From positions 1-12,871 of the forward strand of contig NZ_JBEZFP010000202.1 of the NCBI RefSeq assembly GCF_040649515.1: DNA of 12,871 nucleotides. The letters are read 5' to 3'. A program made the position numbers and the translations under genes. The notes below the pieces were generated by a model that saw nothing but the letters and a program-made list of their open reading frames with translations, was not told the origin of the DNA and searched no databases. This document shows positions 1 to 6,420 of the stretch, piece by piece (the stretch's first letter is position 1; each line of letters begins with the position of its first letter). This DNA is from Yinghuangia elevatio. GTDB taxonomy: Bacteria; Actinomycetota; Actinomycetes; Streptomycetales; Streptomycetaceae.

Positions 1-17
1 CCGGAGGAGAACTCCGG
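1..17. terminator. Small perfect hairpin at the window edge
   Basis: CCGGAG (1-6) and CTCCGG (12-17) are perfect inverted arms around a 5-nt loop. On the plus strand the hairpin is followed by a G/C stretch and then a T-rich stretch (about 28-44). It may be a factor-independent terminator for a plus-strand gene to the left of the window, or it may lie between that gene and the transketolase, which ends at 145. There is no clean U-tract directly after the stem, so the call is tentative. The remaining bases up to 144 hold no gene I can support. Confidence 0.35.
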
Positions 18-144
18 GGGCCGCCGCTTTGTGTCTGTGTCTTGAGCCGGTGTGAGCGGTTGTGTCAGTGCGAGTCGGTCTCGTGCAAGTGCGGCTCGTG
101 CGAATGAGTCGCGCGCGACTTGTCGCCTGTGCCGTCGTACGGCG

Positions 145-2196
145 TCATCCGCCGCGCTTCGCCCGCTCCCCGCCGCCGACCACGTCCCGCACCGCGGCCT
201 CGATCGCCGCCGCGTCGATCCCCGCGTCCGCGAGCTGCTCGTCCGGTGCCGCCGACCCCGGCATGTGCCGGACCGCCAGCCGTACGAGCCGCGGCGGGGT
301 CCCCTCGCCGACGCCGCCGGCCCCGTCCTCCGCGGCCTCCGTCCGCGCGAACACCTCGGCCACCGCGTCCCCGAGCCCGCCCTCGGGCCGGTGGTCCTCG
401 ACGGTGACCAGGCAGCCGGTCGCCGCCGCGGCCTCGCGCAGCGCGGCCGCGTCGATCGGCTTCACCGAGTACGCGTCGATCACCCGAACCGGTACACCCT
501 GCTCGGCGAGCCGGTCGGCGGCCTTCAGCGCCTCGTGCACGGTGATCCCGGCCGCGACGAGCGTGGCCCGGTCGGCGTCGCCCGAGCGGAGCAGCTTGCT
601 GCCCCCGATCACGAAGTCCTCGTCCGGCCCGTACACCACCGGCGTCTCGCCGCGCGTGGTCCGCAGGTAGCGGATGCCGGTCCCGTCGGCCATCTCCGCG
701 ACGAGCCGGGCGGTCTGGTTGGCGTCGCACGGGTACAGCACGGTGCTGCCGTGCAGCGTGCGGAACATCGCCAGGTCCTCCAGGCCCATCTGGGACGGCC
801 CGTCCTGCCCGATCGACGTTCCGGCGTGCGAGCCGACCATGCACAGGTCGGCGCGGCCGATGGCGGCCATGCGCAGGAAGTCGTGCGCCCGGGTCAGGAA
901 CGCCGCGAAGGTCGCCGCGTACGGCACCCAGCCCCGCGACTGCGCGGCGACCGCGGAGGACACGAGCTGCTGCTCGGCGATGTAGCACTCGAGGAAGCGC
1001 TCGGGGTGCCGCTCGGCGAACGGCTGGAGCCCGGTGGAGTCGCCGACCTCGCCGTCGATGGCGATCACGTCGCCGCGAGCGCTGCCGAGCGCGGCCAGGG
1101 CGGCGCCGAAGGCCTTGCGCGTCGGGACGCTCTCGCCGATCTCGAACGTCGGCAGCCCGGCGTCCTTGTCCCGGTCCGCGTCCCGGTCGCCGGGACGCGG
1201 CACCGCGTGCATGCGCACCGGCGGCCGCGTGCGTACGGTCACCCGTTCGCGCGGCTCGCCGCCGAGGGCCGCGATCGCCAGGTCGGGCTGCGGTACGGGC
1301 TTGCCGTGCGCGCCCTCGCGGTTCTCGACCTCGGGGACGCCGCGGCCCTTGAGCGTCCGCGCGATGATCGCCGTCGGGCGGCCGAGGGTGTCCTCGGCAT
1401 TGACGAACGCGTCGTCGATCGCGGTCGTGTCGTGGCCGTCGATGGCCCGGGTGTGCCAGCCGAAGGCGTTGAACCGGTTGGTGTACGCGTCGAGGTCCCA
1501 GCCGTGCCGGGTCGGGCCGCGCTGGCCCAGCCGGTTCGCGTCCACCACCAGGACCAGGTTGTCGAGCCGGTGGAATCCGGCGAACTCGGCCGCCTCCCAG
1601 ACAGAGCCCTCGGCCAGTTCGCCGTCCCCGCTCAGCACCCAGACGCGGGGGACGCCCTCGGACGAGGACGACGAGGACGACGCGGACGACGAGGAGGCGC
1701 CGGAGCGGTGGGAACCGTCCGAGCCGTCGGACCCCGCCGAGCCCCCGGGGCCGCCGGACCCGGACGGGCGTTCGAGGCGGGCCATCGCCCAGGCGAGGCC
1801 GGCGCCGAGCGGCAGCCCCTGGCCGAGTGAGCCGGTCGCGAAGTCGACCCACGGGAGGCGGCGCGGCGTCGGATGGCCCTCGAGGCGGCTGCCGCGGCGT
1901 CGGAAGCTCTGCAGTTCGTCGTCGTCGATCGCGCCGACGGCCCGGTACATGGCGTACAGGAGCGGAGTGGCGTGGCCCTTGGAGAAGATCAGCCGGTCGT
2001 TGCCCGGATGGGCCGGGTCGTCGAAGTCGAAGCGCAGGTGGCGCCCGAGCAGCACGGCCATCAGGTCGGCGGCGGACAGCGACGAGGTGGGGTGGCCGGA
2101 GCCGGCCGCGGTGGAGGACCGGACCGCGTCGATGCGCAGCTCGCGAGCGAGTTCGTCCATCTGGGTGTCACGTGCGTCGAACGTGCGGTCGGGCAT
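145..2196 (-). CDS. Transketolase, animal-type, with Ser-rich insertion
   Basis: This 683-residue ThDP enzyme moves two-carbon ketol units between sugar phosphates in the cytosolic pentose-phosphate pathway. ThDP-domain residues are in place: GSGHP (His35), SKGHATP (His75), the GDG motif (190-192) with Asn221, and GAHGK (His297). The pyrimidine domain has AEQ with the catalytic Glu408, then SHAGTSIGQDGPSQMGLEDLAMFR (His457, Asp465) in two parts typical of the family. The C-terminal domain has VEDHRPEGGLGDAV. The AEQ-to-C-terminus pattern resembles the short human TKT type rather than E. coli TktA. ATG 2196 was chosen over an upstream in-frame ATG at 2220 because AAGGA lies 8 nt before it. Oddities are a Ser/Gly-rich insertion at residues 144-180 and a long interdomain linker at about 313-347. 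No other pentose-phosphate gene is nearby, so it may be a secondary copy. A 1-deoxyxylulose-5-phosphate synthase is less likely from the motifs. Confidence 0.95.
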   Translation of the reverse strand: MPDRTFDARDTQMDELARELRIDAVRSSTAAGSGHPTSSLSAADLMAVLLGRHLRFDFDDPAHPGNDRLIFSKGHATPLLYAMYRAVGAIDDDELQSFRRRGSRLEGHPTPRRLPWVDFATGSLGQGLPLGAGLAWAMARLERPSGSGGPGGSAGSDGSDGSHRSGASSSSASSSSSSSEGVPRVWVLSGDGELAEGSVWEAAEFAGFHRLDNLVLVVDANRLGQRGPTRHGWDLDAYTNRFNAFGWHTRAIDGHDTTAIDDAFVNAEDTLGRPTAIIARTLKGRGVPEVENREGAHGKPVPQPDLAIAALGGEPRERVTVRTRPPVRMHAVPRPGDRDADRDKDAGLPTFEIGESVPTRKAFGAALAALGSARGDVIAIDGEVGDSTGLQPFAERHPERFLECYIAEQQLVSSAVAAQSRGWVPYAATFAAFLTRAHDFLRMAAIGRADLCMVGSHAGTSIGQDGPSQMGLEDLAMFRTLHGSTVLYPCDANQTARLVAEMADGTGIRYLRTTRGETPVVYGPDEDFVIGGSKLLRSGDADRATLVAAGITVHEALKAADRLAEQGVPVRVIDAYSVKPIDAAALREAAAATGCLVTVEDHRPEGGLGDAVAEVFARTEAAEDGAGGVGEGTPPRLVRLAVRHMPGSAAPDEQLADAGIDAAAIEAAVRDVVGGGERAKRGG
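1657..1767 (-). repeat. Low-complexity Ser/Gly-coding tract inside transketolase
   Basis: Residues 144-180 of the transketolase are almost only Ser, Gly, Asp, Ala and Pro, ending in a run of seven serines. The DNA on the plus strand is an imperfect GAC/GAG triplet repeat around 1659-1695. The tract lies just before the beta strand leading to the GDG ThDP motif, where related enzymes normally have a short surface turn. Its length keeps the frame open, so it probably grew by triplet slippage and forms a flexible surface loop. The effect on activity is unknown. Confidence 0.8.
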
Positions 2197-2267
2197 GGGG
2201 AGAGTCCTTCCGTACGGCAAGCGTGTGGCCTGCCGCGCCGCTGCCCCTGTCGTCTCTCCCGAAACCG

Positions 2268-2316
2268 GCCCGGGACCCGCAAATCACGCCCGAGGAGGCG
2301 TTCGCCGGTCCCGGGC
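2268..2316. terminator. Long inverted repeat between crotonase and transketolase
   Basis: Perfect 10-bp arms GCCCGGGACC (2268-2277) and GGTCCCGGGC (2307-2316) enclose 29 nt that contain a second hairpin, ACGCC (2286-2290) with GGCGT (2297-2301). The element lies 90 bases past the crotonase stop and 71 bases before the transketolase start, both on the minus strand. It could terminate the crotonase transcript or be a structured leader of the transketolase mRNA. No poly-U tract follows, and I see no match to the TPP riboswitch core. The rest of the 2197-2405 gap shows nothing else I can support. Confidence 0.5.
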
Positions 2317-2405
2317 GCCACCCGTGCGCCACCGCGTCCGCCGGTGTGGGACCCGTGTTGTTGTGCCGCGCTCACCGCCGGCGGATCGCCGCCTCGGAAG
2401 CGGGC

Positions 2406-3170
2406 CTACTCGCCCTTCCACACGGGCGGCCGTTTCTCGGCGAACGCGATCGCCCCTTCGCGGGCGTCCGCGGACGTGAAGATCGGGCCGACGATCGCCT
2501 GCTGGCGGGCGAACGCCTCGTCCGCGGGCCAGTCGGCGGAGGAGACGACGACCTCCTTCGTGGCCGCGACCGCCAGCGGCCCGTTGGCGGCGATCCGGGC
2601 CGCCAGTTCACGCGCGGCCGCGAGCGCGCCGCCGGTCGCCGTGAGGCGGTTGACCAGGCCGTACCGGTGGGCCTCCGCCGCGGTCAGCGGGTCGCCGGTG
2701 AGCGCCAGTTCCATGGCGATCTGGTACGGGATCCGCCGCGGCAGCCGCATCAGTCCGCCGGCCCCCGCGACGAGACCCCGCTTGACCTCGGGAATGCCGA
2801 ACTTGGCGTCCTCGGCCGCCACGACCATGTCGCAGGCGAGGGCGATCTCGCAGCCGCCCGCCAGCGCGTACCCCTCGACCGCGGCGATCACCGGCTTGCG
2901 CGGCGGCCGGCTCGTGATGCCGGCGAAGCCGCGTTTCGGGTGCAGGGCGTTGTCGCCCGCGACGAAGGCCTTGAGGTCCATGCCCGCGCAGAAAGTCCCG
3001 CCCGCGCCGGTGACGATGGCGACCGAGAGGTCCTTGCGGGACTCGAACTCGTCCACGGCGGCGGCGATTCCGTCGCTCACCGCGCGGTTGACGGCGTTGC
3101 GGGCCTGGGGGCGGTTGATCGTGACGAGCATGACGCCGTCGGTGTGCTCGACCAGTACCTCGTCGGACAT
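2406..3170 (-). CDS. Crotonase-family enoyl-CoA hydratase
   Basis: This 254-residue single-domain crotonase is the usual family length. Family members hydrate trans-2-enoyl-CoA to 3-hydroxyacyl-CoA in the cytosol. The oxyanion-hole segments are visible as CAGMDLK (61-67) and YALAGGCE (101-108). Both catalytic glutamates of true hydratases are present: Glu108 in GGCE and Glu128 in FGIPEVKRG. The C-terminus DAREGAIAFAEKRPPVWKG is the normal terminal helix. ATG 3170 follows GAGAGG at 6 nt. The gene is 159 bp downstream of an SDR on the same strand that could oxidise the 3-hydroxyacyl-CoA product, which suggests a shared acyl-CoA or side-chain degradation pathway. The true substrate cannot be read from sequence; CaiD-like dehydratase or another crotonase activity remains possible. 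Confidence 0.93.
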   Translation of the reverse strand: MSDEVLVEHTDGVMLVTINRPQARNAVNRAVSDGIAAAVDEFESRKDLSVAIVTGAGGTFCAGMDLKAFVAGDNALHPKRGFAGITSRPPRKPVIAAVEGYALAGGCEIALACDMVVAAEDAKFGIPEVKRGLVAGAGGLMRLPRRIPYQIAMELALTGDPLTAAEAHRYGLVNRLTATGGALAAARELAARIAANGPLAVAATKEVVVSSADWPADEAFARQQAIVGPIFTSADAREGAIAFAEKRPPVWKGE

Positions 3171-3198
3171 GCGAAGCCTCTCGTGAGTCGGGGGTGCC

Positions 3199-3300
3199 GG
3201 GGCGAGGGGAGCCGGGGGAGGGGAGCGGGGGCGAGGGGAGCGGGGCGCGGGGTGTCGCGGCGCCCGGCGCCCGGTGGGGGCGGTGCGGGGGGGGGCAAGC
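3199..3300. repeat. G-run-rich intergenic tract, quadruplex-capable
   Basis: The plus strand between crotonase and SDR has many separate runs of four or more G, including a run of nine near 3288-3296. The 14-mer GGGGCGAGGGGAGC occurs twice, at 3199-3212 and 3228-3241. Such spacing can form G-quadruplexes in the plus (template) strand, while the minus-strand transcript would be C-rich. It may also reflect slippage. No gene is supported here. Confidence 0.6.
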
Positions 3301-3301
3301 C

Positions 3302-3334
3302 CGCGGATCAGCCGCGGATCGGTCGCGGATCAGC
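3302..3334. repeat. 11-bp tandem repeat x3 over the SDR stop codon
   Basis: Three contiguous units are seen: CGCGGATCAGC (3302-3312), CGCGGATCGGT (3313-3323) and CGCGGATCAGC (3324-3334). Units 1 and 3 are identical and unit 2 differs at two positions. The SDR stop codon (TCA on the plus strand, 3330-3332) sits inside the third unit, so the array begins in the last codons and runs into the gap. Confidence 0.85.
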
Positions 3335-4094
3335 GCGGCGCCATGCGTATCGCCCCGTCGAGGCGCAGGGTCTCACCGTTGATGTAGCCGTTCTCGATGA
3401 TGAACTGGGCCGTCTGGCCGTACTCGTCGGGTGTGCCGAAGCGGCGCGGGTTGGGCACGCTCGCGGCCAGCGAGTCGCGGATGTCGTCGCGCAGCAGGTC
3501 GAACAGCGGGGTGTCCATCAGCCCCGGCGCGATGGTGTTGACGCGGATGTTGCGGCCGGCCAGGTCGCGGGCCGCGCAGACGGTCATGGCGACCACGCCG
3601 CCCTTGGACGCGCTGTACGCGATCTGGCCGATCTGCCCCTCGAACGCCGCGACCGACGCGGTGAGCACCACCACGCCGCGCTCGCCGTCCACCGGTTCGC
3701 CGGCCGCCATGGCCGCCGCCCCCAGCCGCAGCATGTTGTACGAACCGATCAGGTTCACCCGGATGACCTGCTCGAACGCCGCCAGTTCCCCCGGGTTCCC
3801 GGCGCGGTCCACGACCCGGATCGCGCTGCCGATGCCCGCGCAGTGCACCACGGCGCGCAGCGGGCCCGCCTCGCCCGCCGCGTCGATCGCGGCCTGGACC
3901 TGATCGGGATCGGTGACGTCGGCCGGCACGAACCGTGCGCCGTCCCCGAGTTCGGCGGCGACCTTGTCGCCCGCGGACTGCGGGAGGTCGACGATGACGA
4001 CGTGTGCCCCGGCCCGCACGAGCCGCTTGACGGTACCCAGTCCCAGGCCGGACGCGCCGCCGGTCACGAGTGCCGAGATGCCTTCGATGCGCAT
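3330..4094 (-). CDS. SDR oxidoreductase, 3-hydroxyacyl-CoA dehydrogenase type II-like
   Basis: This is a classical short-chain dehydrogenase of 254 residues. Visible motifs are the Rossmann TGGASGLGLG (11-20), Asp36 at the end of strand beta2 (favouring NAD over NADP), HCAG (84-87) in place of the usual NNAG, Asn114, Ser147, and the catalytic pair in YSASK (Tyr160, Lys164), then IAPGLMDTPLF after strand beta6. The overall pattern resembles HSD17B10/type-2 3-hydroxyacyl-CoA dehydrogenases, which oxidise short or branched 3-hydroxyacyl-CoA or hydroxysteroids. ATG 4094 has GGGAG 6 nt upstream; the longer frame to 4202 adds 36 residues without family character. It is the first minus-strand gene after a divergent promoter region and precedes an enoyl-CoA hydratase, which supports a beta-oxidation role. 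The exact substrate is inferred, not seen. Confidence 0.93.
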   Translation of the reverse strand: MRIEGISALVTGGASGLGLGTVKRLVRAGAHVVIVDLPQSAGDKVAAELGDGARFVPADVTDPDQVQAAIDAAGEAGPLRAVVHCAGIGSAIRVVDRAGNPGELAAFEQVIRVNLIGSYNMLRLGAAAMAAGEPVDGERGVVVLTASVAAFEGQIGQIAYSASKGGVVAMTVCAARDLAGRNIRVNTIAPGLMDTPLFDLLRDDIRDSLAASVPNPRRFGTPDEYGQTAQFIIENGYINGETLRLDGAIRMAPR

Positions 4095-4158
4095 GGAGAA
4101 CTCCCGCTTCGGGCAGGCGCGCCCGCCAACTGCCGTACGGGCGCGGCACGCTGCGACG

Positions 4159-4178
4159 TAATGAACGCTCGTTAAGCT
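4159..4178. promoter_or_regulatory. Dyad operator candidate in the SDR/MBL divergent gap
   Basis: AACGCTCGTT (4164-4173) is a dyad of AACG and CGTT with a 2-bp centre, set in locally A/T-richer DNA, 69 bp upstream of the SDR start and 147 bp upstream of the MBL start. Dyads of this kind are typical of TetR-family repressors that control acyl-CoA metabolism genes in actinomycetes. No TetR gene lies in the window, so the regulator is unknown. The call rests on symmetry and position only. Confidence 0.4.
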
Positions 4179-4320
4179 AAGGCGCCGGGAAGGGGAAGGC
4201 AAGAGCGCGAGCCACGGCGGACGGCCCTGCGCGGCGTGCGCCGGCAGGGGCCGTGTCTAGGTGTACGCGCCGGTGATCTATACAGAAGAGAAGGAAAGTC
4301 CAGGCGAGAGGGAGGTGTCC

Positions 4321-5316
4321 GTGGCACCGCAACGACCGCTGCCGCCGGTCGAGGAGGTGCGGCCGGGGCTGTGGAGCGTGCCCGTGCCGCTGCCCGGACT
4401 CCCGCGCTACGTGGTCGTCTACGTCTTGGAGACCCCGCGCGGGCCGTACGTCATCGACAGTGGCTGGGACAACGACGACAGTTACGCGGGCCTCGCGCGC
4501 GGCCTCGCGCAACTGGGCACCTCCATCGCGGAGATCCGCGGCGTCGTCGTCACGCACGCGCACTTCGACCACTACGGCCTGGCCGGGCGCATCCGCGCGG
4601 AATCGGGTGCCTGGGTGTCCCTCCACCCGCTGGACGCCGAGGTCCTCACCCTGTGGGAGACCGACGCGGCGCAGCGGCACGTGGACATCCTCGCCGCCGC
4701 CGGCGCCCCCGACGCCGTCGTCGAGGCCGCCGCGCAACTGGCCCGCCCCGGCCGACGCGTCGAACTGCCGCGCCCCGACCTGCTCCTGGAGGACGGCGAA
4801 CGCCCGCCCGTACCCGGCTGGAACCTCCGCGCGGTGTGGACGCCCGGGCACTCGCCCGGCCACCTGTGCTTCTGGGACGAGGACCGCGAACTGCTGTTCT
4901 CCGGGGACCACGTCCTGCCGCGCTTCCCCGTCGGCATGCACGACGCGGGCTACCACGGCGATCCGCTGACCGACTTCCTGGGCGCGCTCGACCGCCTCGA
5001 AGAACTGGACCCCGACGAGGTGCTGCCCGCACACGAGCACCGGTTCACCGACCTGGCCCCGCGCCTCGCCGCCCTGCGCGAGCACCACGAAGGCAAGTTG
5101 GCGCAGGCGATGGGCGCGGTGCGCGACGGCGCGTCGACGGCTTGGGAGGTGGCGTCGCGGACGACCCGCCGCCCGCTGGAATCCGTGTCCGGGTTCCCGC
5201 TGCAGTCCCTGCTGGTGGATACGACGGCGTGCCTCAACGCGCTGCGCACACGCGGGGAACTGCGCGGCGAACCGCCCCGGCGAGGACGTCCGGCCCGCTG
5301 GTTCCCGACGGCCTGA
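4321..5316 (+). CDS. Metallo-beta-lactamase-fold hydrolase
   Basis: This is a 331-residue MBL-fold protein with a complete dinuclear metal site: HAHFDH (His79, His81, Asp83, His84), TPGHSPGH (His177), SGDH (Asp196) and PAHEH (His238 or His240). After the catalytic domain, about residues 245-312 look like the winged-helix tail (BLACT-WH) common in glyoxalase II/LACTB2-like members. No signal peptide is seen, so it probably acts in the cytosol, hydrolysing a thioester, ester or similar bond. The GTG at 4321 has AGAGGGAGG 5 nt upstream; an in-frame GTG at 4261 lacks such a site. It is divergent from the SDR-crotonase pair across a gap with a candidate operator, so it could act on related acyl-CoA esters, but that is inference. 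It is followed by a 256-bp gap, so the RNHCP genes are likely separately transcribed. Confidence 0.9.
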   Translation: MAPQRPLPPVEEVRPGLWSVPVPLPGLPRYVVVYVLETPRGPYVIDSGWDNDDSYAGLARGLAQLGTSIAEIRGVVVTHAHFDHYGLAGRIRAESGAWVSLHPLDAEVLTLWETDAAQRHVDILAAAGAPDAVVEAAAQLARPGRRVELPRPDLLLEDGERPPVPGWNLRAVWTPGHSPGHLCFWDEDRELLFSGDHVLPRFPVGMHDAGYHGDPLTDFLGALDRLEELDPDEVLPAHEHRFTDLAPRLAALREHHEGKLAQAMGAVRDGASTAWEVASRTTRRPLESVSGFPLQSLLVDTTACLNALRTRGELRGEPPRRGRPARWFPTA

Positions 5317-5330
5317 CGGCGGAAAACCGG

Positions 5331-5359
5331 TGGCACGCGAAGTCTTCGCCGCCTACAGT
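5331..5359 (+). promoter_or_regulatory. Possible promoter with internal palindrome before the RNHCP genes
   Basis: TACAGT (5354-5359) is a fair actinomycete -10 hexamer. Seventeen bases upstream is TGGCAC (5331-5336), a poor -35 match. The spacer contains the palindrome GCGAAG-T-CTTCGC (5337-5349), a position where a repressor would block RNA polymerase. It lies shortly after the MBL stop (5316) and 69 bp before a small ORF with a strong Shine-Dalgarno. The arrangement is suggestive, but the weak -35 keeps confidence low. Confidence 0.35.
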
Positions 5360-5427
5360 CCCTCTGTCGGACGCGCCCGTGTCCCGACGGACCCGGCTCG
5401 CCCGAGCCCCGAGCACCGGAGGTGTTG

Positions 5428-5484
5428 ATGACCCGGCCCGCGCCGAGCGCGCCTCACCGCGGTACGGACGCACGCGTCCGCTGA
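5428..5484 (+). CDS. Possible 18-codon leader peptide upstream of RNHCP genes
   Basis: ATG 5428 is preceded by GGAGG at 5 nt, as good a ribosome site as any in the window, and opens an 18-codon frame ending in TGA (5482-5484). The peptide, MTRPAPSAPHRGTDARVR, is basic and has no membrane or zinc motif and no run of one amino acid that would show classic attenuation. Its last codons form a perfect hairpin, CGGACG (5465-5470) with CGTCCG (5475-5480), and a second short hairpin, AGGCC/GGCCT, follows at 5518-5533. It ends 88 nt before the first RNHCP gene. It may be a regulatory leader or a chance ORF. It does not resemble the cysteine-containing leader peptides of sulfur genes. Confidence 0.4.
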   Translation: MTRPAPSAPHRGTDARVR

Positions 5485-5572
5485 CCACCGCTCCGCCCCG
5501 ACCATCTCCGGCCCGTGAGGCCCCGCTCGGCCTGCTCCTGCTGCCCCGCACCATCTCAGCCAGGAGTACCGG

Positions 5573-5953
5573 GTGTCCGACAACACCACGCGCGAGGACC
5601 GCCTCGTGCGCACCGACGTGCCGAGCGACAACGCCGTGCACGACGACTTCGCCTGCCCGCACTGCGGGCTGACCCTCCGCGGCGCCGCCCCCGACGGCGG
5701 ACCGCGCACCCACTGCCCGAGTTGCCTGCACGCACGGCACGGTGCCGCCCGCGACTGCGGCCGCCGGATGGCGCCCATCTCGATCGCGGTCTCCCGCGAC
5801 GGCGCCTGGACGCTGATCCACCGCTGCACAGGATGCCGCGAACTGACGGCCAGCCGGGTCCGGGACGACGACAACCAGCTGCTCCTGATGCGTACCGCGG
5901 TACGCCCGCTGGCCCAGCCGCCGTTCCCCCTCGACGCCTTCGGCGACCTGTGA
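5573..5953 (+). CDS. RNHCP-domain zinc-ribbon protein, first copy
   Basis: This 126-residue protein has the RNHCP domain pattern. Paired cysteines lie at CPHC (28-31), HCPSC (47-51), Cys62 and CTGC (85-88), followed by a DDDN segment (98-101) and LMRTAVRPLA. The family signature RNHCP reads RTHCP here. The Cys spacing suggests one or two bound zinc ions. The family is widespread in actinomycetes and its biochemical role is, to my knowledge, not established. GTG 5573 follows AGGAG at 7 nt. The stop is 12 nt before the next gene, whose ribosome site overlaps this stop, so translation is probably coupled. Similarity to the next gene along the whole domain shows a tandem duplication followed by divergence. 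No signal peptide or membrane segment is seen. Confidence 0.85.
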   Translation: MSDNTTREDRLVRTDVPSDNAVHDDFACPHCGLTLRGAAPDGGPRTHCPSCLHARHGAARDCGRRMAPISIAVSRDGAWTLIHRCTGCRELTASRVRDDDNQLLLMRTAVRPLAQPPFPLDAFGDL

Positions 5954-5965
5954 GGGGATGACAAC

Positions 5966-6400
5966 GTGCCACGCAGGAACTCCAGTCCGGGAACGCGGAC
6001 CGCCAAGCGCCGCAAAGCCGTTCGGCCGCCCGGCGGCGAACGCGGCGACAGCTTCCGCTGTGTCGGCTGCCGACTCGACGTACCGCTGCACGCACCGGGG
6101 ACGGCGCATCGCAACCACTGCCCGCACTGCCTGGCGAGCCGTCACGTCGACGGACGCACGCCGGGCGACCGGTCCGCGGTGTGCCGCGCCCCGATGGCGG
6201 CGCTGACGGTCGGCGTCCGCGACGACGGCGAGTGGATGCTCGTCCATCAATGCCGCGGCTGCGGCACCCTCCGCGCCAACCGCATCGCGGGGGACGACAA
6301 CCCCGTGGCCCTGATGCGGCTGGCCGTGCGGCCGCTGGCCGGGCCGCACTTCTCCGTCCGGGCGCGGTCGGTGTGCCGATCGCCGCGCGGGGACCGATGA
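5966..6400 (+). CDS. RNHCP-domain zinc-ribbon protein, second copy
   Basis: This 144-residue paralogue of the preceding gene has the exact RNHCP signature (HRNHCPHC, 48-55). Other metal ligands are CVGC (32-35), Cys73 and CRGC (96-99). A DDN motif (110-112) and LMRLAVRPLAGPHF follow, matching the first copy position by position. The first 30 residues are strongly basic (RTAKRRKAVR), a possible RNA- or DNA-contacting tail that the first copy lacks. GTG 5966 has GAGGGG (5952-5957) 8 nt upstream, overlapping the previous stop. An ATG at 5958 is in another frame. The gene's own stop, TGA 6398-6400, overlaps an ATG at 6397 in the frame of the next gene. Function is unknown. Confidence 0.87.
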   Translation: MPRRNSSPGTRTAKRRKAVRPPGGERGDSFRCVGCRLDVPLHAPGTAHRNHCPHCLASRHVDGRTPGDRSAVCRAPMAALTVGVRDDGEWMLVHQCRGCGTLRANRIAGDDNPVALMRLAVRPLAGPHFSVRARSVCRSPRGDR

Positions 6401-6420
6401 GTTTCCGGACGCACAGCGGT

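Noticed and set aside
48..110. Near-repeats such as CTCGTGCAAGTGCGG and CTCGTGCGAATG downstream of the transketolase
   Set aside because: The match is short and imperfect with only two units, which I cannot separate from chance in this composition.
52..1852. Long open frames on both strands across the transketolase (592 and 595 codons)
   Set aside because: They are antisense or shifted shadows of a gene with full domain motifs; their products are Arg/Pro/Gly-rich and show no fold.
2197..2405. TPP riboswitch upstream of the ThDP enzyme transketolase
   Set aside because: The conserved CUGAGA and ACCUGAUCUGG core is not seen on the minus strand.
1827..4175. 782-codon plus-strand frame
   Set aside because: It runs opposite to the transketolase, crotonase and SDR genes, all of which have complete catalytic motifs; its composition is typical of GC-rich antisense frames.
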